DNA of 64,000 nt, taken from contig NZ_JADMNM010000002.1 of NCBI RefSeq assembly GCF_016461955.1, positions 372,001-436,000 on the forward strand, given 5' to 3'. The translations under genes were made by a program, and so were the position numbers. Under the pieces are notes generated by a model that made no database searches, was not told the DNA's origin, and saw only the letters and a list, made by a program, of their open reading frames with translations. Positions 52,429 to 60,629 of the stretch are shown piece after piece. This DNA is from Qipengyuania sp. YIM B01966 (GTDB lineage Bacteria; Pseudomonadota; Alphaproteobacteria; Sphingomonadales; Sphingomonadaceae). Each line of letters begins with the position of its first letter. The first letter of the stretch is position 1.

Positions 52429-52893
52429 TCAGGCGACGGTCGCCTTGACGATCTTGCCCGGCGCGCGCGGCGGCTCGCCCTTGGGCAGCGCGTCGACATG
52501 CTCCATCCCGCTCTCGACCTGACCCCAGACGGTATATTGCCGGTCGAGGAACCGCGCATCGTCGTAGCAGATGAAGAACTGGCTGTTCGCGCTGTCGGGC
52601 ACGCTGGTGCGGGCCATCGAGCACGTGCCGCGGACATGCGGCTCGGCGTTGAATTCGGCCTTAAGGTCGGGCTTGTCCGACCCGCTCATGCCCGTTCCGG
52701 TGGGGTCCCCGCCCTGCGCCATGAACCCGGGGATCACGCGATGGAACACCACGCCGTCGTAAAAGCCGTCGCGCGCCAGTTCGGTGATCCGTTCGACATG
52801 GCCAGGGGCCAGATCCGAGCGCAGGCGGATGACCACGTCGCCGGTTTCGCCGGAGCCGGTATCAAGCGTGAGGGTGAGCGTCTGGTCGGTCAT
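52429..52893 (-). CDS. Cyclophilin-type peptidyl-prolyl isomerase
   Basis: A 154-residue cyclophilin without signal peptide, hence cytosolic like PpiB. Active-site features are FYDGVVFHRVIPGFMAQGGD, CSMARTSVPDSANSQFFICY and YTVWGQVESGM. An AGGAG site precedes ATG 52893; the longer upstream frame is a shadow of mgtE. Catalyses cis-trans isomerisation of prolyl bonds. Confidence 0.94.
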   Translation of the reverse strand: MTDQTLTLTLDTGSGETGDVVIRLRSDLAPGHVERITELARDGFYDGVVFHRVIPGFMAQGGDPTGTGMSGSDKPDLKAEFNAEPHVRGTCSMARTSVPDSANSQFFICYDDARFLDRQYTVWGQVESGMEHVDALPKGEPPRAPGKIVKATVA

Positions 52894-52995
52894 GGGTTTT
52901 CGTCTCCTGATGGGTCTTGCGCGCCGATATAGGGGCACGCGCGGCAATGTCACCCGCGGCTTGCTTTTGAGCTTGCCCGCCCTAGACGAAGGCGC

Positions 52996-54456
52996 ATGGC
53001 GGGGACCGAACCTTCCTTCGAGGACGGCATGCTGCGCACGCGTGACGATGGCGCGCGCCCCGACGAGGGCGGCCGCCCTGACGACCGGCTCGACGATGCC
53101 CGGCTGGACGAGGAAAACCGGCTGAAGCCCGAATATGTCCGGCAGGTGCGCGCCGCCCTCGACGCGGGCGAGCGGGGCGAGGTCTATGACCTTGTCGAAC
53201 CGCTGCACCCGGCGGACATCGCCGACCTTATCGAACTGCTCGAACCGGCCGAGCGCCCTGCCCTCGCCGCCGCGATTAGCGATCTGATGACCGGCGACGT
53301 GATCGCCGAACTCAACGATTTCGTTCGCGAATCGATGATGGAAGCGATGCCGGCCGCGGCAGTCGCCCATATCGCCGAACAGCTCGAGACGGACGACGCG
53401 GTCCAGCTTATCGAGGATCTTCAGCCGGCCGACCAACAGGCCGTGCTGGCCGAGCTGGAGCCCGAGGACCGCGCCGCGATCCAGACGGCGCTCGCTTATC
53501 CCGAGGAAACCGCCGGCCGGTTGATGAGCCGCGAATTCGTCGCGGTGCCCGAGCATCTGACGGTTGGCGACCTGATCGACTATTTGCGCGCCGAGACCGA
53601 CCTGCCCGATGATTTCTGGGAAGTGTTCGTGGTCGATCCGCATCACCGCCCGGTGGGCACCTGTCAGCTGTCGTGGGTGCTGCGCGCCCCGCGCGAGGTG
53701 CAACTGACCGACGTGATGAAACGCGACCAGACGCTGATCCCCGATCTGACCGATCAGGAAGAGCTGGCGCTGATGTTCCAGAAATACGCGCTGATCTCGG
53801 CCGCGGTGGTCGATGCCAGCGGGCGCCTGGTCGGCCAGCTGACGGTCGATGATGTGGTCCACATCATTTCGGAAGAAGCGGGCGAGGACGTGCTGCTGCT
53901 GTCGGGCGCGGGCGAAGGCGACATCAACGAGCCGATCCGCGACGCCTATACCGCGCGAGTCCGCTGGCTGATCGCCAATCTGGGCACCGCGCTGATCGCC
54001 AGCCTGATCATCGCCGCCTTTGGCGCGGCGATCGAGCAATTGGTGGCGCTGGCGGTGCTGATGCCGATTGTCGCCTCGATCGGCGGCAATGCCGGGACGC
54101 AAACCATGGCGGTAACGGTGCGCGCGATCGCCACCAACCAGCTCACGCGGAGCAATACACGGCGCATCCTGTGGCGCGAATTGCGCGTCGCGGTGCTTAA
54201 CGGAGCGACGATCGCCGTGCTGATCGGCATGGCCACTTCGGTCATTTTTACCCCCATGCTGGGCGGCGTGATTGCGGCCGCGATGGTGATCAATGTCATC
54301 GTTGCCGGCCTTGCCGGTGTGCTCGTACCGGTCCTGTTCGACCGGATGAATCAGGACCCGGCCGTCGCCAGCAGCGTATTCGTGACGATGATCACCGATT
54401 CGATGGGCTTCTTCGCGTTCCTCGGACTGGCGGTGGCGAGCGGTCTCGCCGGCTGA
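52996..54456 (+). CDS. mgtE: Magnesium transporter MgtE
   Basis: A 486-residue magnesium channel. The N-terminal acidic superhelix (VYDLVEPLHPADIADLIELL, and repeats of AEQLETDDAVQLIED type) and two CBS domains (VPEHLTVGDLIDYL; VVVDASGRLVGQLTVDD) sense magnesium and gate five C-terminal helices with SIGGNAGTQTMAVTVRAIA and ITDSMGFFAFLGLA. Normal size. CorC is encoded three genes upstream, also tied to Mg homeostasis. Confidence 0.95.
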   Translation: MAGTEPSFEDGMLRTRDDGARPDEGGRPDDRLDDARLDEENRLKPEYVRQVRAALDAGERGEVYDLVEPLHPADIADLIELLEPAERPALAAAISDLMTGDVIAELNDFVRESMMEAMPAAAVAHIAEQLETDDAVQLIEDLQPADQQAVLAELEPEDRAAIQTALAYPEETAGRLMSREFVAVPEHLTVGDLIDYLRAETDLPDDFWEVFVVDPHHRPVGTCQLSWVLRAPREVQLTDVMKRDQTLIPDLTDQEELALMFQKYALISAAVVDASGRLVGQLTVDDVVHIISEEAGEDVLLLSGAGEGDINEPIRDAYTARVRWLIANLGTALIASLIIAAFGAAIEQLVALAVLMPIVASIGGNAGTQTMAVTVRAIATNQLTRSNTRRILWRELRVAVLNGATIAVLIGMATSVIFTPMLGGVIAAAMVINVIVAGLAGVLVPVLFDRMNQDPAVASSVFVTMITDSMGFFAFLGLAVASGLAG

Positions 54457-54497
54457 ACGCTTGGGATTGGGGCGCGCGCACCCTATCTAACCGGCCG

Positions 54498-54890
54498 ATG
54501 CCGCTTAACCTGACCAAGATCGCGTTCGGCGCGAAGTCGTATGCCGATATCGAGAGCTGGTTCGCCGGACGCCCGCGCCTCAGCGTCAATACGCGCTATC
54601 GTCCGACCCGGTGGGAAGAATGCACGGGCGGATCGCTGTTCTGGATTCACGAGCATAATCTGGTCGCCCGCAGCCCGATCCTCGGCTTCACGCAGCAGGA
54701 TAATGGCCGCTGGTTCATCGACCTTGCACCCACCCTCATCCCTGTTGTCGCCACCCCGCGGCGCGCGCATCAGGGGTGGCGCTACCTCGCCGACGATAAA
54801 GCGCCACGCGATCTGGCGCCCGGCGAGAACCCGGGCGACATCATCCCCGGCCGGCTCGCCGCGCGGTTGCTGCGGCTGGGGTTGATTTAG
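54498..54890 (+). CDS. DUF1489 family protein
   Basis: A 130-residue alphaproteobacterial protein: MPLNLTKIAFGAKSYADIES, GSLFWIHEHNLVARSPILGF and WRYLADDKAPRDL. No enzyme motif or membrane segment is visible and the family function is unknown. Its stop overlaps the convergent nudC stop by four bases. Confidence 0.87.
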   Translation: MPLNLTKIAFGAKSYADIESWFAGRPRLSVNTRYRPTRWEECTGGSLFWIHEHNLVARSPILGFTQQDNGRWFIDLAPTLIPVVATPRRAHQGWRYLADDKAPRDLAPGENPGDIIPGRLAARLLRLGLI

Positions 54891-55795
54891 CCCGCCTCGT
54901 CCTTGCGCAACCACCATTCTAGAAGATGGCGGGCGATGGCCTGCGGAGGTGGGGCGATGAACGGGGCAGCCGGCTCGCCCGCCAAGGCTGCGGCCACTTC
55001 TGCCACCGTGAACCACCGTGCCTCATCCAGTTCGGTGTGGTCGACGGTCAGCGCGTCATTGTCGGCGATGGCGTGGCAGCCGATCATCAACTGCGAGGGG
55101 AAGGGCCAGGGCTGGCTGGCGACATAGCGCACCGCGCGGACCGCTACCCCCGCCTCTTCGCGCACTTCTCGCGCGACGGCTTCCTCGATCGTCTCGCCCG
55201 GTTCGACGAAGCCCGCCAGCGCGGAAAAGCGCCCCTCGGGAAATTGCGGCTGGCGGCCGAGCAGCAGGCGTCGTTCCGCCCCTTCGCCATGCTCGACCAG
55301 CATGATCGTGACCGGATCGACCCGCGGAAAATGTTCTGCCCCGCACGCGCTGCAACTGCGCTGCCAACCTCCCTTGGCCATCTGTGTGGCGGCGCCGCAT
55401 TGGGCGCAGAAGCGGTGCCTTGCATGCCAATCGACCAGGCTGCGCGCCGCGCCATACAGCGCCAGATCCTCCGCCCCCAATATCGCCAGCGCCTGCCAGA
55501 TGCGCGGGATGGCATAGGCCGGCCGCGCCTCGCCGGCCGCGGGAACCGGAGCAAAACACGCCTTGCCGTCGAGCATACCGAGGAACACCAACTCAGTCTC
55601 CGCCGAGCAATCGGCCAGCGTGCCCCAGGAGAGGCAACCCGCATCATCGCAGCCGGGCACCAGGCCGGCTTCGAGCACCAGCACCCGCGCGCGCCAGTCC
55701 ATCAAGGCGGCGAGCGCGGCAGGGTCGCTGCGGAGATGGTCCGCGCGATCAATCCGCGCGCCCGCAAAGGCGATCGCCCCCGGCCCAATCCGCAT
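54887..55795 (-). CDS. nudC: NAD(+) diphosphatase NudC
   Basis: A 302-residue Nudix enzyme that hydrolyses NADH and removes NAD caps from RNA. A zinc ribbon (FCAQCGAATQMAKGGWQRSC, CSACGAEHFP) precedes the Nudix box GFVEPGETIEEAVAREVREE and the NudC-specific SQPWPFPSQLM. ATG 55795 is used; a TTG at 55804 overlapping the upstream stop is possible. Confidence 0.94.
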   Translation of the reverse strand: MRIGPGAIAFAGARIDRADHLRSDPAALAALMDWRARVLVLEAGLVPGCDDAGCLSWGTLADCSAETELVFLGMLDGKACFAPVPAAGEARPAYAIPRIWQALAILGAEDLALYGAARSLVDWHARHRFCAQCGAATQMAKGGWQRSCSACGAEHFPRVDPVTIMLVEHGEGAERRLLLGRQPQFPEGRFSALAGFVEPGETIEEAVAREVREEAGVAVRAVRYVASQPWPFPSQLMIGCHAIADNDALTVDHTELDEARWFTVAEVAAALAGEPAAPFIAPPPQAIARHLLEWWLRKDEAG

Positions 55796-55800
55796 CGCCG

Positions 55801-57120
55801 TCAACGCCCGGCCAGATCGGCCATGACCGCCGCCGGGAAGGCGCGGTGCAGCGGATAGGCCTCCGCCGGCATGTATTGCGTCATGAAATTGGCGCGTAGG
55901 CCGCGGCGCAGATCGACCAGGCCGACGGTGCCCGCGGCGCCGGCCCAGCCATAGGTGCCAGCCTGTTCGCCCAGCCCGACGCGGCCGCCGGCGCCAAACC
56001 CGCCGCCGGCAGCAAAAGTGCCGGTGGTGACGACCCCTTCGGGCAGCAAGTTCGAGGTGCCGATCCGCACCGCATCTTCGGCCAGCACCCGCTTGCCATC
56101 AATCAGTCCGTAACCCAGCAGCATCCGCAGGAAGCGGTCGTAATCGCGCGGCGAGGAGACCAGCCCCGCCCCGCCGGCAGGCAGCCCCGGCTCCTCGAGA
56201 AATACCGAGCGCGCCGCCGGGTCGAGCGGGACGAGCGCGCCGCCCAAGACGAAATAGTTGGTCGTCAACCGGTGCGCCTCAGTGGCGGGCACTTGAAAGA
56301 AGGTGCTGGTCATTCCGGCGGGTGCGAACAGCCGTTCGTGGAGGAACTCAGCGAAGCTCTGCCCCGAGACGACCTCGATCACCCGGCCGAGCAGATCGAG
56401 CGAGACCGAATAGGACCAGCGCGTGCCCGGCTGCGCAACCAGCGGCAGCGCCGCCAGCCGTTCCGCAAATACGTCGAGCCCGCGCACAGTGGCCGCACGG
56501 CCCATCAGCTGCGCAATCGGCAGCCGGCTGACGGGGCCCGGCGTCAGCCCCTGCTGCTCGTAAGCCTGCCGGATCGGGCCGCGCTGGATGATCGAATAGC
56601 CGAGGCCCGCGGTGTGCGTCAGCAGATGGCGGATGGTGATCGGCCGCTCCGCCGGCACGGTATCTTCGAGCGAGCCGTCATAGCTGCGCTGCACGCGCAT
56701 TTCGGCAAAGGCCGGGATGATCTCGGCCAGCGGCTGGTCGAGCGCGAGCTTTCCCTCGGCGATCAGTTGCATCACCGCCATGCCGGTAATCGGCTTGGTC
56801 ATCGAATAGATGCGATAGAGGCTGTCGGCATCGGCGCGCGCCGGTTGGCCGATGGTCAGCGTGCCGCGCGCGATGAACTCGGGCGCGCGCTGCTCGCGGC
56901 CCAGCGTCGCCACAGCGTTGGCCAGCCGGCCGGGGCCGACATAGCTGTCGATCAGCGCCCGCACCGCCCGCCAGTCGCGCGGCCAGGCCGCCGCCTGCGC
57001 CAGCGCGCGGCCCGCGCCCGCCCCCGCCAGTGTCGCGCCAAGCCCCAGCCACGCCCCGCCGCGAAGCAAAGCACGGCGATCGAGCGGGAGGATGGCGGCG
57101 GGGGCAGCGGGTTCGGTCAT
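55801..57120 (-). CDS. Beta-lactamase-family serine hydrolase
   Basis: A 439-residue exported hydrolase of class C/esterase type. The N terminus has a twin-Arg-like signal (LDRRALLRGGAWLGLGATLA). The SxxK motif is YSMTKPITG, the second motif likely YSVS in TRWSYSVSLD, and LLTHTAGLGYSI and GWAGAAGTVGLVD follow. It may be an esterase or transacylase rather than an antibiotic lactamase. ATG 57120 starts the signal; the frame upstream is spurious. Confidence 0.9.
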   Translation of the reverse strand: MTEPAAPAAILPLDRRALLRGGAWLGLGATLAGAGAGRALAQAAAWPRDWRAVRALIDSYVGPGRLANAVATLGREQRAPEFIARGTLTIGQPARADADSLYRIYSMTKPITGMAVMQLIAEGKLALDQPLAEIIPAFAEMRVQRSYDGSLEDTVPAERPITIRHLLTHTAGLGYSIIQRGPIRQAYEQQGLTPGPVSRLPIAQLMGRAATVRGLDVFAERLAALPLVAQPGTRWSYSVSLDLLGRVIEVVSGQSFAEFLHERLFAPAGMTSTFFQVPATEAHRLTTNYFVLGGALVPLDPAARSVFLEEPGLPAGGAGLVSSPRDYDRFLRMLLGYGLIDGKRVLAEDAVRIGTSNLLPEGVVTTGTFAAGGGFGAGGRVGLGEQAGTYGWAGAAGTVGLVDLRRGLRANFMTQYMPAEAYPLHRAFPAAVMADLAGR

Positions 57121-57204
57121 CGCGGCGATGTGCGACAAAGGGGCCGAACCGTCAATGAACACCGCGCGCTTGCAAACATCGCTGGCCCCACACATATCGA
57201 GCCG

Positions 57205-57426
57205 ATGCTGAACGTCCTCTCGATCCTCACCGGCCTGTTCGCCCTGTTGCTGGCGATCCCCTCGACCATCCCGTTCCTCGGCTGGGGCAACTGGTTCGTG
57301 CTGCCGATCGCGATTGTCGGCATCGCGCTCGGCCAGCTGTCGTCGAGCAATGGCGGGCGCAATTTCTGCATCGTGGTGCTTGTGATCGCGGTGATCCGCC
57401 TGTCGCTGGGCGGCGGGATCATCTAG
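57205..57426 (+). CDS. Small two-helix membrane protein
   Basis: A 73-residue hydrophobic protein: MLNVLSILTGLFALLLAIPS, then GWGNWFVLPIAIVGIALGQL and FCIVVLVIAVIRLSLGGGII, giving two or three membrane helices. No function known. Its TAG overlaps the convergent mutY TAG in CTAG. It is divergent from the serine hydrolase gene. Confidence 0.75.
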   Translation: MLNVLSILTGLFALLLAIPSTIPFLGWGNWFVLPIAIVGIALGQLSSSNGGRNFCIVVLVIAVIRLSLGGGII

Positions 57427-58457
57427 GCGAGCACCAGCCGCGCCGCCTTGGCGAATAGAGTCGGCAAGCCGGCTTCGCCCAGCCGCGCGATAGGCCACCA
57501 TTCCCCGGCGCCTTCCACTATGGGCGCCGGCTTGCCCACCATCCGCCGCACTTCCAGCGTCAGCGCGAAATGGGTGAAGGTGTGGCGCACCGTGCCGAGC
57601 ACCTCGCCCCCCGCCACCCCCGCACCGTCGCGGCGCGCGTCCCAACCATCATCGGGCAGAGCGCGCATTCCGCCCAGCAGCCCCTCGGGTGGGCGGGCGA
57701 CGAGCCACACCGCCCCGTCGCGCTCAAACCACAGCGCGGTGCCGCGCCGTTCGGGCTTGACCTTCTTGGGCAGCTTCACCGGATAACGCGCCGGATCGCC
57801 TTCGCTGCGCGCAGCGCACAATTCCGCCAGCGGGCAGAGCAGACAGCGGGGCGCCCGCGCGGTGCAGATCGTCGCGCCCAGATCCATCATCGCCTGCGCG
57901 AAATCGCCGGCCCGCGCGTCCGGCGTGATCCGGTCCGCCGCCGCGCGGATCGCCTTGCGCGCAGGCGGCAGCGGCTGCGCAATGGCAAACAGCCGCGCCA
58001 CCACCCGCTCGACATTGGCATCAACCACCACCGCCCGCTGGCCAAAGGCAATCGCCGCCACCGCCGCAGCGGTATAGTCGCCCAGCCCCGGCAGCGCGCG
58101 CAACTCTGCCTCGTTCTGCGGGAAGCCGCCGCGCGCCGCCACCGCCGCAGCGCAGCGCACCAGATTTCGCGCGCGGGAATAATATCCCAGCCCCGCCCAG
58201 GCGGCCATCACCTCCGCCTCGGGCGCGGCGGCGAGGCTGGCGACATCGGGCCAGCGCGCAGTAAAGGCCGCGAAATAGGGGATGACGGCCGCCACCGTGG
58301 TCTGTTGCAGCATCACTTCCGACAGCCACACGCGGTAGGGGTCGGGCGGCTGCCCACCACCCTTGCCGTTCGGAGGGGAGCGCCATGGCAGCGTGCGGGC
58401 GTGCCGGTCGTACCAGGCCAGCAGCAGCGGCGCGATGTCATGCTCTCTGGCTTGCAC
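57423..58457 (-). CDS. mutY: Adenine DNA glycosylase MutY
   Basis: A 344-residue repair enzyme removing adenine opposite 8-oxoguanine. The helix-hairpin-helix reads LPGLGDYTAAAVAAIAFG with catalytic Asp in VVVDANVERV; the 4Fe-4S cluster Cys pattern C-x6-C-x2-C-x5-C is in CTARAPRCLLCPLAELC; the C-terminal Nudix-like domain has VARPPEGLLGGMRALP. GTG 58457 (VQAREHDIAPLL) is the likely start; a longer frame upstream is not conserved. Divergent from dciA. Confidence 0.93.
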   Translation of the reverse strand: MQAREHDIAPLLLAWYDRHARTLPWRSPPNGKGGGQPPDPYRVWLSEVMLQQTTVAAVIPYFAAFTARWPDVASLAAAPEAEVMAAWAGLGYYSRARNLVRCAAAVAARGGFPQNEAELRALPGLGDYTAAAVAAIAFGQRAVVVDANVERVVARLFAIAQPLPPARKAIRAAADRITPDARAGDFAQAMMDLGATICTARAPRCLLCPLAELCAARSEGDPARYPVKLPKKVKPERRGTALWFERDGAVWLVARPPEGLLGGMRALPDDGWDARRDGAGVAGGEVLGTVRHTFTHFALTLEVRRMVGKPAPIVEGAGEWWPIARLGEAGLPTLFAKAARLVLA

Positions 58458-58486
58458 GCGCGCGCTATGGCATGGCCGGCGGCGCA

Positions 58487-59056
58487 ATGGAACGCGGCGC
58501 CCCACCCCCTCCCCGCAAGGCACGCAAGGCCGCGCTGGCCAACGCGTATGGCAAGGCGTTCGAACGCCCGCGCGGCGGGGCGGCCAAGCCGATTGCCGAA
58601 CTGATGCCGCAGATCGGCCGCACCGCGTTCCGCCGCTTCGGTTTTGTGCAGTCGAGCGTTGTCACCCGCTGGCCCGAAATCGTCGGCCCGCGTCACGCGC
58701 AGGTCTGCGCGCCCGAAGCGATCCGGTTCCCGCCAGGCGAGAAAGCCGACGGTATCCTGCAACTGGTGGTGCTGCCTGCACAGGCCCCGCTGATCCAGCA
58801 CGTCATCCCCGAGATTATCGAGCGGGTGAACCGCTTCTTCGGCTACAAGGCGGTGGCGCGGGTCAAGCTGCGGCAAGGCGCGGTTAAGCCGCCCTCTGCT
58901 GAAGCGCGCCCGGCAGCGCCGCCATCGCTGCGGCCGATCCCGCTGGAACTGGGGGAAAGCCTGCGCGATATCGGCGACCCGGAATTGCGGCAGGTGCTCG
59001 AATCATTGGCCCGCAGCCTTGGCGACCGCGAGGAAAGACAGGAACAAAAGAATTGA
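58487..59056 (+). CDS. dciA: DciA-type DUF721 protein
   Basis: A 189-residue protein with the DUF721 core FGFVQSSVVTRWPEIVGPRH and PLIQHVIPEIIERVNRFFGY. DciA proteins load the replicative helicase DnaB in bacteria lacking DnaC. The basic N terminus (PPPPRKARKAALANAYGKAF) may touch DNA. ATG 58487 is chosen; ATG 58472 would add five residues. The stop overlaps the next start as TTGA. Conserved context: mutY, dciA, dsbA, smc. Confidence 0.88.
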   Translation: MERGAPPPPRKARKAALANAYGKAFERPRGGAAKPIAELMPQIGRTAFRRFGFVQSSVVTRWPEIVGPRHAQVCAPEAIRFPPGEKADGILQLVVLPAQAPLIQHVIPEIIERVNRFFGYKAVARVKLRQGAVKPPSAEARPAAPPSLRPIPLELGESLRDIGDPELRQVLESLARSLGDREERQEQKN

Positions 59057-59751
59057 AGACCCGCACTAACTGGCTGGCCCTGCCCGCCTTGGCAACTGCA
59101 GCGCTGATGCTGGGGGCGACTACTCCGGCCCCGCAGCGCAGCAGCAACTGGAACACCACCGTCACCCGCACCGCCGGCGGCAGCCATCTGATCGGCAATC
59201 CGCGCGCCGAGGTGAAGCTGACCGAATATGTCAGCTATACCTGCCCGCATTGCGCGGCCTTTGCGCGCAGCGGCGATAATGCGCTGGAACTGGCCTATGT
59301 CGGACCCGGCCGGGTGCAGCTGGAGGTGCGTAATTTCGTCCGCGATCCGGTGGACCTCACCGCTGCGATGCTCGCGAATTGCGGGCCGGCCAGCAAATTC
59401 CCGCAGAATCACAAGGCGTTCATGAGCCGGCAGGCGAGCTGGCTGCCGACGCTCGCCAATCGCACTCCGGCGCAGGTGCAACGCTGGACCACCGGCGATT
59501 ATGCCGCACGCCGCCGCGCGATGGCGGCCGATTTCGGTTTCTACACGATCATGGAGAGCCGGGGTTACACCCGTGCCGAGGCCAATCGCTGTCTGGCCGA
59601 CAATGCGCTGGCGACGCGGCTGTCCGAAGGGACGCGGGCCGACGCCAATACCGGCGTGACCGGTACGCCGAGCTTTGCGGTCAATGGCCGGCTGCTCGCC
59701 GGGGTGCACGACTGGACCGCGCTGGCGCCAGTGATCGACGCGGCGCTCTGA
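59053..59751 (+). CDS. DsbA-like thioredoxin-fold protein
   Basis: A 232-residue exported protein starting TTG at 59053 (overlap TTGA). The signal (NWLALPALATAALMLGATT) precedes a DSBA fold with active site CPHC in SYTCPHCAAFARS and cis-Pro in TGTPSFAVNG. It is expected to form or isomerise disulfides in periplasmic proteins. Two further cysteines (LANCGPAS; NRCLADN) are present. First of two tandem DsbA-like genes. Confidence 0.9.
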   Translation: MKTRTNWLALPALATAALMLGATTPAPQRSSNWNTTVTRTAGGSHLIGNPRAEVKLTEYVSYTCPHCAAFARSGDNALELAYVGPGRVQLEVRNFVRDPVDLTAAMLANCGPASKFPQNHKAFMSRQASWLPTLANRTPAQVQRWTTGDYAARRRAMAADFGFYTIMESRGYTRAEANRCLADNALATRLSEGTRADANTGVTGTPSFAVNGRLLAGVHDWTALAPVIDAAL

Positions 59752-59836
59752 TCCGTATCTGTGCACAAGCGCGTGGCCATGCTTCAAAGCGCGGGCCTTT
59801 CGCGTCTACCTTTTCGCTCGACCTGACAGGAGCCTG

Positions 59837-60598
59837 ATGACGATGCTTCGCCTGCCCCGTTTCGCCCCCACTGCCCTTGCCCTGCCGCTCGCCCTCGCGC
59901 TGGCCGCTTGCGGAGAAAAGGACGCCGTTTCCGAATCCGGCGCACCCACCGGCGAACCAGTCGCCGCGGTGGCCGCGCCGGCGGGCCAGCAATGGGCCGA
60001 TGTCGCCACCGTCACCCCCGAAGGCGGCGCGCTGATCGGCAATCCGAACGCTCCGATCAAGCTGATGGAATTCGGCTCGCTCACCTGCGGCGCCTGCGCC
60101 CAATTCGCGCAGACCGGCTTCGAACATCTGCGCGACAAATACATCAATTCGGGCCGCGTCAGCTTCGAGTTGCGCAACCAGGTGCATAACGGGATCGACC
60201 TTGTGATGGCGCGGATGGTCCGATGCTCCACGCCCGAAGCGATCGTGCCGCTGTCCGAACAGGTGTGGATGAATTTCGAGCCGGTGATGGAACGCGCGCA
60301 GCAGGGCGCCGCCGCGCTCGAGAACATGGGCCAGCTGCCGGAAAACCAGCGTTATGCCGCCGTTGCCGAGGCCACCGGCCTGCTCGATTTCTTCGCCGCG
60401 CGCGGCATCAGCAAGGATCAGGCGCGCGCCTGCCTCGCCGATGGCAAGGCGGTGGAAGAAATCGCCAACCGCTCGACCGCGCAGTCGGAAGAGCTGAACG
60501 TGACCGGCACGCCGACCTTCTTCATCAACGGCCGCAATGTCGGCACGCAAGGCTGGGCGACGCTCGAACCGATGTTGCAGGAAGCGGGCGCCCGCTAG
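59837..60598 (+). CDS. DsbA-like lipoprotein
   Basis: A 253-residue lipoprotein: the lipobox is LALAACGEKD, so it is anchored in a membrane facing the periplasm. The thioredoxin-fold active site is CGAC in GSLTCGACAQFAQTGFE, with cis-Pro in TGTPTFFINGRN and an extra Cys in MVRCSTPEA. Different dipeptide and anchoring from its neighbour suggest distinct redox roles. An AGGAG site precedes ATG 59837; ATG 59843 is possible. Confidence 0.9.
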   Translation: MTMLRLPRFAPTALALPLALALAACGEKDAVSESGAPTGEPVAAVAAPAGQQWADVATVTPEGGALIGNPNAPIKLMEFGSLTCGACAQFAQTGFEHLRDKYINSGRVSFELRNQVHNGIDLVMARMVRCSTPEAIVPLSEQVWMNFEPVMERAQQGAAALENMGQLPENQRYAAVAEATGLLDFFAARGISKDQARACLADGKAVEEIANRSTAQSEELNVTGTPTFFINGRNVGTQGWATLEPMLQEAGAR

Positions 60599-60629
60599 GG
60601 CCGCCGGAGCGAGGCGGGGGAACCGGCGG

